64,000 bases of DNA from contig NZ_NIHC01000005.1 in assembly GCF_002806945.1 (NCBI RefSeq), positions 372,001 through 436,000 on the forward strand, in the 5' to 3' direction. The notes below the pieces were generated by a model. It was given only the letters and a program-made list of their open reading frames with translations. It made no database searches and was not told where the DNA came from. Below, one piece after another: positions 27,069 through 35,689 of this stretch. Position 1 is the first letter of the stretch; each line of letters begins with the position of its first letter. The translations under genes were made by a program, and so were the position numbers. The DNA comes from Marinobacter salexigens. GTDB taxonomy: Bacteria; Pseudomonadota; Gammaproteobacteria; Pseudomonadales; Oleiphilaceae.

Positions 27069-27872
27069 TTAACTCAAAAGAAAACGTAGTCCAACCAACA
27101 GAAGCAGGATGGCAAACACGCGTTTAAGTGCTTTAGCGTTGAGTCTGTGCGCCAGATTGGCGCCCACGCGGGCAAACAACACACTGGTAACAATAATGCC
27201 CAACAAGGCCGGCAAGTAGATAAAGCCAAGGCTGTACTCCGGCAGTGCCGGCTCACTCCACCCTGTCCAGGCATTACCCACAGCTCCGGCAACCGCAATC
27301 GGCAATCCGCAGGCCGCGGAAGTGCCTACCGCCTGCTGCATGCGAACATTACTCCAGCTCAAATAGGGCACAGTGAGCGTTCCACCGCCTATCCCGAAAA
27401 TCGCTGAGGCCCAGCCAATGCCTGCACCCGCACCTGCAAGGCCGGTGTTACCTGCAACACTCCGGCCGGGCGAGGGATTTACCTCGAACAACATTTTCAG
27501 CCCGACCAGAATGACAAACACGCCGATAATAAGTTCCAGCGCAGCTCCACTTAAAAGTGCCGCCGTCCAGGCGCCTAGGAGTGCGCCCACTATAATGCCA
27601 ATGGCCATCGGCTTGAATACATCCCAGCGGATGGCTCCGTGACCGTGGTGCGAGCGAATAGAACTGAGAGATGTGAATACGATGGTCGCAAGAGAGGTCC
27701 CAACGGCCATGTGAGCCGCAATCTCGGAACTGAAACCCTGGATCCCAAAACTGAAAATCAGTACCGGCACGATAATAAGGCCGCCACCGATGCCAAACAG
27801 GCCAGCAAGCGTACCTGCAAAAGCCCCAAGTAACAGATAAATGGAAAATACGGACAACAAGGACATAATCAC
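27069..27872 (-). CDS. TSUP (TauE/SafE) family permease
   Basis: A 267-residue protein with about eight membrane segments of the TSUP family, whose members move sulfite, organosulfonates or other small anions. Typical glycine-rich stretches are AGLFGIGGGLIIVPVL and its internal repeat GWASAIFGIGGGTLTVPYL, with HMAVGTSLATI in between. The substrate cannot be inferred from neighbours. It heads the TSUP-lgt-thyA-folA run. Confidence 0.9.
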   Translation of the reverse strand: MIMSLLSVFSIYLLLGAFAGTLAGLFGIGGGLIIVPVLIFSFGIQGFSSEIAAHMAVGTSLATIVFTSLSSIRSHHGHGAIRWDVFKPMAIGIIVGALLGAWTAALLSGAALELIIGVFVILVGLKMLFEVNPSPGRSVAGNTGLAGAGAGIGWASAIFGIGGGTLTVPYLSWSNVRMQQAVGTSAACGLPIAVAGAVGNAWTGWSEPALPEYSLGFIYLPALLGIIVTSVLFARVGANLAHRLNAKALKRVFAILLLLVGLRFLLS

Positions 27873-27895
27873 TCACACATCCGGGAAAACAAGGC

Positions 27896-27904
27896 TGGTA
27901 TAAT
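27896..27904 (+). promoter_or_regulatory. Extended -10 promoter candidate for the NRDE gene
   Basis: TGGTATAAT is a perfect extended -10 element 62 nt before the ATG at 27967. It is bracketed by GCTGGT and ACCAGC (6-bp inverted arms, 9-nt spacer) that overlap the -10 box, which could be a repressor site. No good -35 is present, as expected for extended -10 promoters. Confidence 0.5.
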
Positions 27905-27966
27905 ACACACCAGCAGCAACTTCATCACGCAGGATCATCTCACTAATCTCCGGAGGCCAGCCCAGC

Positions 27967-28734
27967 ATGTGCCTGATTGCGTTTTCTCTTGGCCAGAGTG
28001 CCCGGTTTCCGCTGGTGGTAGCGGCTAACCGCGATGAATTTTATCGCAGGCCAACTGCACCACTGGACTGGTGGACAACAGAAACCGGCAATCGAGTGCT
28101 CTCCGGAAGGGATTTACGATCCGGCGGTACCTGGCTGGCCGTTTCCCCTGAAGGTCTGGTATCCGCGGTCACCAATGTTCGCGAAGGGTCGCCGGAAGCA
28201 GGCCACATCAGCCGTGGTGAGTTGCCACTCAGGGCTCTTGCGGAACCGGAATTACAGAGCAGTCTTGAAGGCACATCGGCCCGCTACGCAGGGTTCAACC
28301 TTGTACGCCTCGCCGATACCGCCGGCTGGTACTTCAGCAACCGCGACGCTCACCCCGGCCGCAGCATCTTCCGTGGCATCTACGGGCTGAGCAACCACCT
28401 GCTCCAGACTCCATGGCCCAAGCTTTTGCGCCTGAGGCAGGCGGTTGGTCACACTGTGCAGTCTGCCGGGGGTGATTCCGAGGCCTTGCACAAAGATCTC
28501 ACCCGCTTGCTGCAGGATACAACGCCAGCGCCAGACCACTTGCTCCCGAACACCGGCGTGCACCGCGAAACCGAGCGCTTTCTTTCATCGCCATTCATAG
28601 CCGGCACAGAGTACGGCACCCGTGCTACGACCATAATCAGCGTCTCGAGTAATGGTGAGCTTCACGTCACCGAACAGAGCTGGGCGCCAGAAGGCCGCCC
28701 TGAAGAGTACCGGGAGTTCCATTGGCAGCGATAG
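27967..28734 (+). CDS. NRDE (TANGO2-like) family protein
   Basis: A 255-residue protein beginning MCLIAFSLGQ with the family-defining NRDEFYRRPT at about 22-31, GGTWLAVSPEG and GLSNHLLQTPWPKL. The invariant Cys2 suggests an Ntn-hydrolase-like fold. The family, including human TANGO2, has been linked to haem or lipid handling, but the reaction is unsettled. GGAGG sits about 10 nt before the ATG. Confidence 0.9.
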   Translation: MCLIAFSLGQSARFPLVVAANRDEFYRRPTAPLDWWTTETGNRVLSGRDLRSGGTWLAVSPEGLVSAVTNVREGSPEAGHISRGELPLRALAEPELQSSLEGTSARYAGFNLVRLADTAGWYFSNRDAHPGRSIFRGIYGLSNHLLQTPWPKLLRLRQAVGHTVQSAGGDSEALHKDLTRLLQDTTPAPDHLLPNTGVHRETERFLSSPFIAGTEYGTRATTIISVSSNGELHVTEQSWAPEGRPEEYREFHWQR

Positions 28735-28745
28735 CGCTCAGCCTC

Positions 28746-28754
28746 TGATATAAT
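28746..28754 (+). promoter_or_regulatory. Extended -10 promoter candidate for xseB-ispA
   Basis: TGATATAAT lies 36 nt before the xseB ATG, in the 55-nt gap after the NRDE gene. It fits a separate promoter for xseB-ispA, and possibly dxs. Confidence 0.5.
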
Positions 28755-28789
28755 CCGCAAAATTCGTCCACCCGATCGGAGGGCCATCG

Positions 28790-29044
28790 ATGGCCGGTCA
28801 ACAAGACGCCACATCCATTGCTGACTTTGAAAAGTCTCTTGATGAATTGGAAACACTCGTTCGCAACCTCGAACAAGGAGAACTTTCTCTTGAGCAATCC
28901 CTGACGGCTTTCGAGCGCGGCGTAAAACTCACTCGTGCATGCCAGCAGGCCCTGAAAAGCGCTGAGCAGCGAGTTGAGCAATTGGTAGAAAAAAGTGATG
29001 GCGCACTCGAAACCCGCCCGTTCTCACCGGATGACGCCGACTGA
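28790..29044 (+). CDS. xseB: Exodeoxyribonuclease VII small subunit
   Basis: XseB is the small subunit of the exonuclease VII complex with XseA. The 84 residues show the family core [20 protein letters not shown] followed by [26 protein letters not shown] lies upstream of the ATG. Its stop shares a base with the ispA start (TGATG), the usual xseB-ispA-dxs order. Confidence 0.96.
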   Translation: MAGQQDATSIADFEKSLDELETLVRNLEQGELSLEQSLTAFERGVKLTRACQQALKSAEQRVEQLVEKSDGALETRPFSPDDAD

Positions 29045-29940
29045 TGCCTAAAGAGACACTGCCAAACATGGACTACCTGGAGACCTACCGTAGCCGTGTA
29101 GACACAGAGCTGGATCGACGCATTGGCTCAGCATCTACCTCTGCGCGCCTACAGGCGGCCATGCGTTACAGCGTTCTGGGCGGCGGCAAACGTATCCGGC
29201 CAGCGTTAAGCCTCGCGGCGGCGAGTGCCCTAGGGCAAAGCATTGAAGCCGCATTGGTACCTGCTTGCGCGATCGAACTGATCCATGCCTATTCACTTAT
29301 CCATGACGACCTTCCAGCCATGGATAATGACGAGCTGCGCCGGGGCCGGCCAACGGCCCACATTGCCTTTGATGAAGCCACGGCCATACTTGCCGGAGAT
29401 GCCCTGCAGGCCATGGCATTTGAATGGCTGGCAGAGGCCCCGGGTATAGAGGGGGCTGCGCGACTCGCCATGATCCAGGAACTGGCCCACGCAAGTGGCC
29501 ATGGCGGCATGGTGGGTGGACAAGCGATTGACCTTGAGTCCGTAGGCAAGCGTCTGACTCTGGCCCAGCTCGAAACCATGCACCGGCATAAAACCGGGGC
29601 GCTGATTGAGGCCAGCGTGCGCATTGGTGCAATGACCATGCCCGGGGTTACTGCTCGTTCACTGGAAGCACTGACAGATTACGCCAGGGCTCTGGGGCTG
29701 GCATTTCAGGTTCAGGATGATCTTCTGGACATTGAAGGCGATACTGAAACCATTGGTAAGCCTCAAGGCTCGGATATTGCCCGCGCGAAACCTACTTACC
29801 CTGCCCTGCTGGGGCTGTCAGGAGCCCGAGAGCACCTTTCCACCCTGCTTGAAAGCGCGCTTGAAAGCCTCCAGAGTTTCGGGCCAGCAGCCGACCCCCT
29901 GAGAGCAATGGCGGATTATGTGGTGGCAAGAACTCATTGA
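29044..29940 (+). CDS. ispA: Farnesyl diphosphate synthase
   Basis: IspA condenses isopentenyl and dimethylallyl diphosphates to farnesyl diphosphate, the precursor of undecaprenyl and ubiquinone chains. The 298-residue all-helical enzyme has both aspartate-rich motifs, DDLPAMDND (about 90-98) and DDLLDIEGD (about 225-233), and GGKRIRP for substrate binding. Coupled to xseB; dxs follows 116 nt later. Confidence 0.97.
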   Translation: MPKETLPNMDYLETYRSRVDTELDRRIGSASTSARLQAAMRYSVLGGGKRIRPALSLAAASALGQSIEAALVPACAIELIHAYSLIHDDLPAMDNDELRRGRPTAHIAFDEATAILAGDALQAMAFEWLAEAPGIEGAARLAMIQELAHASGHGGMVGGQAIDLESVGKRLTLAQLETMHRHKTGALIEASVRIGAMTMPGVTARSLEALTDYARALGLAFQVQDDLLDIEGDTETIGKPQGSDIARAKPTYPALLGLSGAREHLSTLLESALESLQSFGPAADPLRAMADYVVARTH

Positions 29941-30056
29941 GCCTTTTCGTTGGCCAAGTACAATTTCGTAACATATGGCTCCAGATGTGAAACAGGCCCC
30001 CTTGTTCCCCTATAATGCCAGCCAGTTATCGAACATTCCGGAAAAGACCCGTACAG

Positions 30057-31988
30057 ATGCAGGACACTTATATTTTCAAGGAAATCCCGTCTCAGCGCCC
30101 AAATACGCCGCTGCTGGACCGGATTGACATACCCGCCCAACTGCGGGAGCTGCCATCTGACCAGCTTACCCAGTTTGCGAGAGAGCTGAGGGCATTCCTG
30201 CTATGGTCTGTCGGGCAAACCGGCGGCCATTTTGGTGCAGGGCTTGGCGTGCTGGAACTCACAGTCGCCTTGCACTATGTGTTCAACACACCGGAAGACC
30301 GCCTGGTCTGGGATGTCGGCCATCAAGCTTACCCCCATAAAATCCTGACAGGCCGTCGTGAACAGATGGGCAGCATCCGCCGCAAAGACGGCCTGTCCGG
30401 CTTCCCGAAGCGGGCTGAGAGCGAATACGACACCTTTGGTGTAGGCCACTCCAGCACATCTATCAGTGCAGCACTGGGCATGGCTGTCGCGGCTCGCCAG
30501 CAAAACACTGGCCGCAAGAGCATTGCCGTTATTGGCGACGGTGCCATGACCGCAGGCATGGCTTTTGAAGCACTGAACCACGCGGGGCACCTGCGCGCCG
30601 ACATGCTGGTCATTCTGAACGACAACGACATGTCGATCTCGCGCAATGTTGGTGGCCTGTCCAACTACTTCGCCAAACTGCTTTCAAGCCGCACCTACAA
30701 TCAGGTCCGCGACAGCAGCAAAAAAGTTCTTCAAGGCGCACCACACCTGATGGCTCTGGCAAAGAAGACCGAAGAACACTTCAAGGGGATGATTGTTCCG
30801 GGCACCCTGTTTGAAGAGCTAGGCTTCAACTACATAGGCCCTATTGATGGCCACGACCTGCCCTTACTGGTAGAGACTCTGGAGAACATACGTGAGCTCG
30901 AGGGGCCACAGTTCCTCCACGTGGTAACCACCAAAGGCAAAGGCTTCGCACCCGCTGAGGCCGACCCCACTGGCTACCATGCCATTAACAAGATTGAACC
31001 TGTGCCCCCCAGCAAACCGGAGCCGGTCAAACCTTCAGCATCGAAGCAAAAATACGCAAACGTATTCGGCCAGTGGCTGTGCGATGCCGCAGAACTGGAT
31101 GATCGTGTGAGCGGCATTACCCCCGCCATGTGCGAGGGCTCGGATTTGCTGGTCTTCGCCGAGCGCTTCCCGGATCGTTATTTTGATGTTGCGATTGCAG
31201 AACAGCACGCCGTAACCCTTGCAGCGGGCATGGCCTGTGATGGCGCAAAACCCGTAGTCGCAATTTACTCAACGTTTTTACAACGGGGCTACGATCAGCT
31301 GATACACGATGTCGCCATCCAGAACCTGGATGTGCTGTTTGCGATCGATCGAGCCGGCCTGGTTGGCGAAGATGGCCCAACCCACGCGGGTGCTTTTGAT
31401 ATCAGCTATCTGCGATGCATACCAAACATTATGCTGATGACACCGTCTGATGAAAACGAAACCCGTCAGTTGCTTCATACTGGCCTGATGTTTGATGGCC
31501 CCGCAGCTGTGCGGTACCCGCGCGGAACCGGGCCAGGTGCGGAGATTCGTAAAGAACTCACCCCTCTGGCAATCGGCAAGGGTCGTAGGCTTCGCGAAGG
31601 CAGCGGTGTTGCCATTCTGAACTTTGGCACGCTGCTGACACCGGCTCTGGAGGCTGCTGAAAAGCTTGGAGCAACGGTTGCTGACATGCGCTTCGTCAAG
31701 CCCCTGGATGAAGCCCTGATTCTTGAACTTGCAGAACAGCACGACCTTCTGGTCACTCTGGAAGAGAATGCCATTGCAGGTGGCGCGGGAAGTGCGGTTA
31801 CGGAATTCCTGAACCGACAAGAAGTCTCCATGCCGATACTGCAACTCGGGTTACCGGATACCTATATTGACCATGGCAAACACGAGGAGCTGCTCAAGGA
31901 CTGCGGGCTGGATGCCCAGGGCATATTCTCTGCCATCAGCACGCGTATGGAGCGACTGCAGCATCAGAGGTTCAAAGCAGTGAAATAG
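30057..31988 (+). CDS. dxs: 1-deoxy-D-xylulose-5-phosphate synthase
   Basis: Dxs joins pyruvate and glyceraldehyde 3-phosphate in the first step of the non-mevalonate isoprenoid pathway, feeding IspA. It is 643 residues long. The thiamine-binding stretch [31 protein letters not shown], the catalytic-region [16 protein letters not shown] and [15 protein letters not shown] are intact. I use the ATG at 30057; the frame opens at 30015 but the extra residues are not family-like. A TATAAT at 30011-30016 may be its own -10 box. Confidence 0.97.
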   Translation: MQDTYIFKEIPSQRPNTPLLDRIDIPAQLRELPSDQLTQFARELRAFLLWSVGQTGGHFGAGLGVLELTVALHYVFNTPEDRLVWDVGHQAYPHKILTGRREQMGSIRRKDGLSGFPKRAESEYDTFGVGHSSTSISAALGMAVAARQQNTGRKSIAVIGDGAMTAGMAFEALNHAGHLRADMLVILNDNDMSISRNVGGLSNYFAKLLSSRTYNQVRDSSKKVLQGAPHLMALAKKTEEHFKGMIVPGTLFEELGFNYIGPIDGHDLPLLVETLENIRELEGPQFLHVVTTKGKGFAPAEADPTGYHAINKIEPVPPSKPEPVKPSASKQKYANVFGQWLCDAAELDDRVSGITPAMCEGSDLLVFAERFPDRYFDVAIAEQHAVTLAAGMACDGAKPVVAIYSTFLQRGYDQLIHDVAIQNLDVLFAIDRAGLVGEDGPTHAGAFDISYLRCIPNIMLMTPSDENETRQLLHTGLMFDGPAAVRYPRGTGPGAEIRKELTPLAIGKGRRLREGSGVAILNFGTLLTPALEAAEKLGATVADMRFVKPLDEALILELAEQHDLLVTLEENAIAGGAGSAVTEFLNRQEVSMPILQLGLPDTYIDHGKHEELLKDCGLDAQGIFSAISTRMERLQHQRFKAVK

Positions 31989-32031
31989 CAGGCATCGCGG
32001 CTTCGCGGCTGCCACCTGTGCACCAACAAGC

Positions 32032-32067
32032 AAAAAGCCCGCTCAGTTCATCTGGCGGGCTTTTTTT
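32032..32067. terminator. Bidirectional terminator between dxs and ribA
   Basis: AAAAAGCCCGC (32032-32042) and GCGGGC followed by T7 (32055-32067) form a GC-rich stem with A and T tails in the gap between convergent dxs and ribA, so it should end both transcripts. Confidence 0.9.
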
Positions 32068-32094
32068 GTGTCTGCATGTACAGAAAACACTAAT

Positions 32095-32709
32095 TTATCG
32101 CTGGGGGTCATCGTCCTGATGGGTTTCCAGCCAATGCCCCAGCTTACTCTGCTTGGTGTCGAGATAATGCTCATTGTGCGGGTTACGACCGACATGCAAG
32201 GGAACACGCTCAGCTATCTCAATACCATAAGAGGCCAAAGCTTTAACCTTGCGGGGGTTGTTCGTCATCAGACGCAGACTTTTAATACCTAAATGCTTCA
32301 GCATATCCTTGCACATGCTGTAATCGCGCAAGTCTGCTGCAAACCCAAGACGCTCATTTGCCTCAACCGTATCAGCCCCCTGATCTTGCAGATGGTAGGC
32401 ACGAATCTTGTTAAGCAGGCCAATGCCCCGACCCTCCTGACGCAAATACATCAGAATACCCCGGCCTTCACGTGCAATACTGCGTAAAGCTTCTTCAAGC
32501 TGATAGCCGCAATCACAGCGCATGCTGTAAAGCGCATCGCCAGTCAGGCATTCGGAGTGTGTGCGGGCCAGCATGGGCTCGTCACCGTCCAGCGACCCCA
32601 AGGTCAGGGCAACATGCTCCTTTCCCGTGTCCGGTTCTTCAAAGCCATGCATATCGAATACCCCGAATGGGGTCGGCAACCGGCAGGTCTCGATGTAACG
32701 AACAGCCAC
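32095..32709 (-). CDS. ribA: GTP cyclohydrolase II
   Basis: RibA opens GTP in the first step of riboflavin synthesis. The zinc site is [18 protein letters not shown] (Cys-x10-Cys-x-Cys), followed by [21 protein letters not shown] and [13 protein letters not shown] choose GTG at 32709, which gives 204 residues beginning just before the conserved RLPTPFG and has GAGGAC 8 nt upstream. ATG codons at 32766 and 32754 are alternatives that would add about 15-19 poorly conserved residues. It follows moaC. Confidence 0.93.
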   Translation of the reverse strand: MAVRYIETCRLPTPFGVFDMHGFEEPDTGKEHVALTLGSLDGDEPMLARTHSECLTGDALYSMRCDCGYQLEEALRSIAREGRGILMYLRQEGRGIGLLNKIRAYHLQDQGADTVEANERLGFAADLRDYSMCKDMLKHLGIKSLRLMTNNPRKVKALASYGIEIAERVPLHVGRNPHNEHYLDTKQSKLGHWLETHQDDDPQR

Positions 32710-32772
32710 AGTGCGTCCTCGTGGTTCAGTAAATCTGGGCGCGTATTCTATCATGGGCGTGCCCATCAGGCA

Positions 32773-33255
32773 TCAGTGCTCGTCAGCAATCCAATGCCCA
32801 CTGCGCCCGCCTTTCTTCTCCAGCAAACGCACCTTGCCAATTTCCATACCCTTGTCGACGGCCTTGCACATATCGTAAAGGGTCAATGCGGCGATACTGG
32901 CGGCTGCCAGAGCCTCCATTTCAACACCGGTCTGCCCGGAAAGTTTGCAGCGGGTCAGTATATGCACCGATGCACCATCGGTTCCCGCAGTAAGCTCCAC
33001 TTTCACTGAGGTAAGGTTCAGAGCGTGGCACAGGGGGATCAAATCGTGGGTTCGTTTGGCCGCCATTATTCCGGCAATCCGGGCGACAGCAAGTACATCA
33101 CCTTTCGGATGATCCCCGTCAATAATCATCCTGAGGGTTTTCTCTGCCATGTGAATGGTCGCTTCTGCACGGGCCTCTCGTTCCGTTACGGCTTTCTCTG
33201 TAACGTCCACCATGCGGGCTTCGCCCTTGTCGTCTAGATGGGTCAATTTACTCAC
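32773..33255 (-). CDS. moaC: Cyclic pyranopterin monophosphate synthase (molybdenum cofactor)
   Basis: MoaC forms cyclic pyranopterin monophosphate in molybdenum cofactor synthesis. The 160 residues carry [52 protein letters not shown] and the catalytic-lysine region [12 protein letters not shown]. The other moa genes are not near; ribA, which also acts on GTP, follows. Confidence 0.97.
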   Translation of the reverse strand: MSKLTHLDDKGEARMVDVTEKAVTEREARAEATIHMAEKTLRMIIDGDHPKGDVLAVARIAGIMAAKRTHDLIPLCHALNLTSVKVELTAGTDGASVHILTRCKLSGQTGVEMEALAAASIAALTLYDMCKAVDKGMEIGKVRLLEKKGGRSGHWIADEH

Positions 33256-33363
33256 GGTGTCTCCCGGGGGTCAGAAATAATGAGTTCATGTCTCTACAAA
33301 AGAGCAAGCAGGCGGAGCATACCAGAGATACTCCCCCCACGTGGCAAGTGCGACGGCTCCTGG

Positions 33364-34347
33364 TCAGTCACGGGGCCACCAGAAACCAATGCCGGCAATG
33401 CCTTGCGCACCTGCCCGCTGAGCTTCACCGAGATTCGCTGGCGCCAGTCCGCCAAGCCCAAATACGGGTATAGGAACGCGCGAAACCAGGTTTTGAAACT
33501 CAACCCACCCAAGGACCGGGGCCCCGGGATGGCTGGCTGTCGGCTTCACCGGGCCAAGTGTTACATAGTCTGCGCCAATCGCCACCGCATGATCTGTCTC
33601 ACGGGCGTTATGACAGGAAACTCCAAACCACACTCCGTCAGGCACAGGCCTTGCCGCAAGTTTCTTGGCTTCGTGCCACGGCATGTGTAGCCCAGCCGCA
33701 TCGGGGGTGTCATCAAACACAGCCGGCGAGCCATGCACTACAAGGCCGACACCAGCGGCCTCACAGAGGCCTAGCGCAGTTTCCGCAAGAGCACCGTAGC
33801 TTTCTGTATCTAAAGCCGGCGACCGCAACACGACCAACCCTGAACGGTCTCGCACCGGCAAACCCGCAAGAGCACTGCTCAGTAGCTGACCAGGATCATA
33901 ACCGATCCCGAACTCTCCGGTTATCGCCAATAAAGATGGGAGCTGCACTGCCCGGATAATTGACCGGTTAGCTGCCGGAAAGTCCTCACCCCGCAAGCTT
34001 TCAGGACGCACCCACTCTATGGGCTGCCCTTCACGACCATGAGCTTCGCCCCGGGGCTGGTCGGTCCTCCACACATCCAGAAACACCCGCTTGTCGCCGT
34101 AATCGTGGCGAACGCCAATCAGCGGGCGCAATGTGTCCAGTGGTATCTCCAACCCGGTCTCTTCCGCAATCTCACGGGCCAGAGCGGCCTGCACGGTTTC
34201 ATCCGGCTCAACCTTGCCGCCGGGAAACTCCAGCAAGCCACCTTGGTGTACATGGTCCGGACGGCGGGCGATAAGTACTCGCCCATCACGAACGATGACG
34301 CCAACGGCCACATGGATCTCCCGAACAACTGTTTCTGCTTTGGTCAT
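33364..34347 (-). CDS. Nudix hydrolase - thiamine phosphate synthase-like fusion
   Basis: A 327-residue two-domain protein. The N-terminal part (about 10-130) is a MutT-type Nudix domain with GGKVEPDETVQAALAREI and AEETGLEI, the GX5EX7REUXEEXGU box. The C-terminal part (about 150-325) resembles ThiE: HGSPAVFDDTPDAAGLHMP, GVSCHNARE, DYVTLGPVKPT and PVFGLGGL. This fusion next to argJ is known in other gammaproteobacteria and is usually annotated as 8-oxo-dGTP diphosphatase. Whether the ThiE half makes thiamine phosphate is unsettled. ATG at 34347 overlaps the end of argJ; 34380 is an alternative. Confidence 0.9.
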   Translation of the reverse strand: MTKAETVVREIHVAVGVIVRDGRVLIARRPDHVHQGGLLEFPGGKVEPDETVQAALAREIAEETGLEIPLDTLRPLIGVRHDYGDKRVFLDVWRTDQPRGEAHGREGQPIEWVRPESLRGEDFPAANRSIIRAVQLPSLLAITGEFGIGYDPGQLLSSALAGLPVRDRSGLVVLRSPALDTESYGALAETALGLCEAAGVGLVVHGSPAVFDDTPDAAGLHMPWHEAKKLAARPVPDGVWFGVSCHNARETDHAVAIGADYVTLGPVKPTASHPGAPVLGWVEFQNLVSRVPIPVFGLGGLAPANLGEAQRAGAQGIAGIGFWWPRD

Positions 34348-34348
34348 T

Positions 34349-35566
34349 TCAGCTGCGGTAGTCTGCGTTGATGGTGACATAGTCGTGGGAAAAATCGCAG
34401 GTCCAGACGGTTTCGTTGACTTCGCCACGCTTGAGATCGATGGCTATGGTAATTTCTTCCTGATCCATAACCGCTTGCCCACGCTCTTCTGAGTAGTCCT
34501 CAGCGCGCCCGCCACCCCTCACAAGGCAGACATCTCCGAGATGAATTTCCAGGGCGTTTACGTCCAGGTCCACTACCCCGGCACGGCCAACCGCTGCCAG
34601 AATACGCCCCCAATTGGGGTCTGATGCAAACAGCGCGGTCTTCACCAGAGGAGAGTGAGCTACGGTGTAGGCCACATCCAGCGCCTCCTGCTGAGCCGCC
34701 GCACCACTAACCTGAATGGTAATGAACTTGGTGGCGCCTTCGCCGTCACGGACGATGGCGTGGGCGAGTTCCATGTAGATATCTTTCAGCGCGGCCTTGA
34801 GGGCCGGGAGATACGGGCTGTCGAGGGTAATTTCCGGGCCGGCATACTGGCCGCTGGCGATGAGCGTACAGGCGTCGTTAGTAGAGGTGTCACCATCGAT
34901 GGTGATTCTGTTGAAAGATTGCTCCCCTAACTCCGATGCCAAAGCTTGCAGCGCATCTGGCGCAATACGCGCATCGGTGGCGATAAAGCCCAGCATGGTG
35001 GCCATATTCGGCCGGATCATCCCGGCACCCTTGCTGATTCCGGAAATGGACACTGTGTGGCCGCCCAGATCTACCTGAACCGACGCACCCTTCGGCCGTG
35101 TATCCGTGGTCATGATGCCGCTTGCCGCTTCCGCCCAACGATTATCCGCCATGCTGTCCAAGGCCTCTGGCAACGCGCTCAGAATTTTCTGGATCGGCAG
35201 GGGCTCACCAATTACTCCTGTCGAGAAGGGCAGAACTTCGGCGGCGCCGACACCGGCGTGCTCCGCCAAGGCCTGGCAGCAAGCAAGAGCATCAGCCATG
35301 CCACGGGCACCGGTACCGGCATTGGCATTACCTGTGTTGATCAAAAGATACCGCGGCGCTTTCTCCGCCAGATGCTTACGACTCAAGGTAACTGGCGCTG
35401 CGCAGAACTGGTTGCGGGTAAACAAGCCCGCCACGCGGCTTCCCGGGGCCAGCTCAAATACCACTATGTCCTTGTGCCCCGGCTTTTTAATGCCCGCGCT
35501 GGCAATGCCCAGCTTCACACCTGCTACCGGGAAAAACTCAGGTAAGTTTCCTGGACCAACCGCCAT
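34349..35566 (-). CDS. argJ: Bifunctional ornithine acetyltransferase / N-acetylglutamate synthase
   Basis: ArgJ transfers acetyl from N-acetylornithine to glutamate in the cyclic arginine pathway. About 405 residues; the autoproteolytic Ala-Thr pair lies in NMATMLGFIATDA and the FNRITIDGDTSTNDA stretch follows. The ATG at 35566 is preceded by AAAGGAG, so the longer frame to 35608 is rejected. It lies after secA and its terminator and runs into the Nudix-ThiE gene without a gap. Confidence 0.96.
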   Translation of the reverse strand: MAVGPGNLPEFFPVAGVKLGIASAGIKKPGHKDIVVFELAPGSRVAGLFTRNQFCAAPVTLSRKHLAEKAPRYLLINTGNANAGTGARGMADALACCQALAEHAGVGAAEVLPFSTGVIGEPLPIQKILSALPEALDSMADNRWAEAASGIMTTDTRPKGASVQVDLGGHTVSISGISKGAGMIRPNMATMLGFIATDARIAPDALQALASELGEQSFNRITIDGDTSTNDACTLIASGQYAGPEITLDSPYLPALKAALKDIYMELAHAIVRDGEGATKFITIQVSGAAAQQEALDVAYTVAHSPLVKTALFASDPNWGRILAAVGRAGVVDLDVNALEIHLGDVCLVRGGGRAEDYSEERGQAVMDQEEITIAIDLKRGEVNETVWTCDFSHDYVTINADYRS

Positions 35567-35614
35567 CCTGCCGCTCCTTTTGCTGTTACTTTTTAATTGA
35601 ACACACATGAAAAC

Positions 35615-35654
35615 AAAAAACCCGCAGTCTGCCAGTCAACTGGTCGATTGCGGG
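35615..35654 (-). terminator. Terminator downstream of secA
   Basis: CCCGCA (35621-35626) pairs with TGCGGG (35649-35654) and an inner CCAGT/ACTGG pair (32-36 with 39-43 of the same stretch) extends the structure. On the minus-strand transcript the stem is followed by six or more U. It lies 36 nt past the secA stop. Confidence 0.85.
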
Positions 35655-35689
35655 CTTCCGTACTTTGCCTTGCTGCCTGCGGGGTGAGA

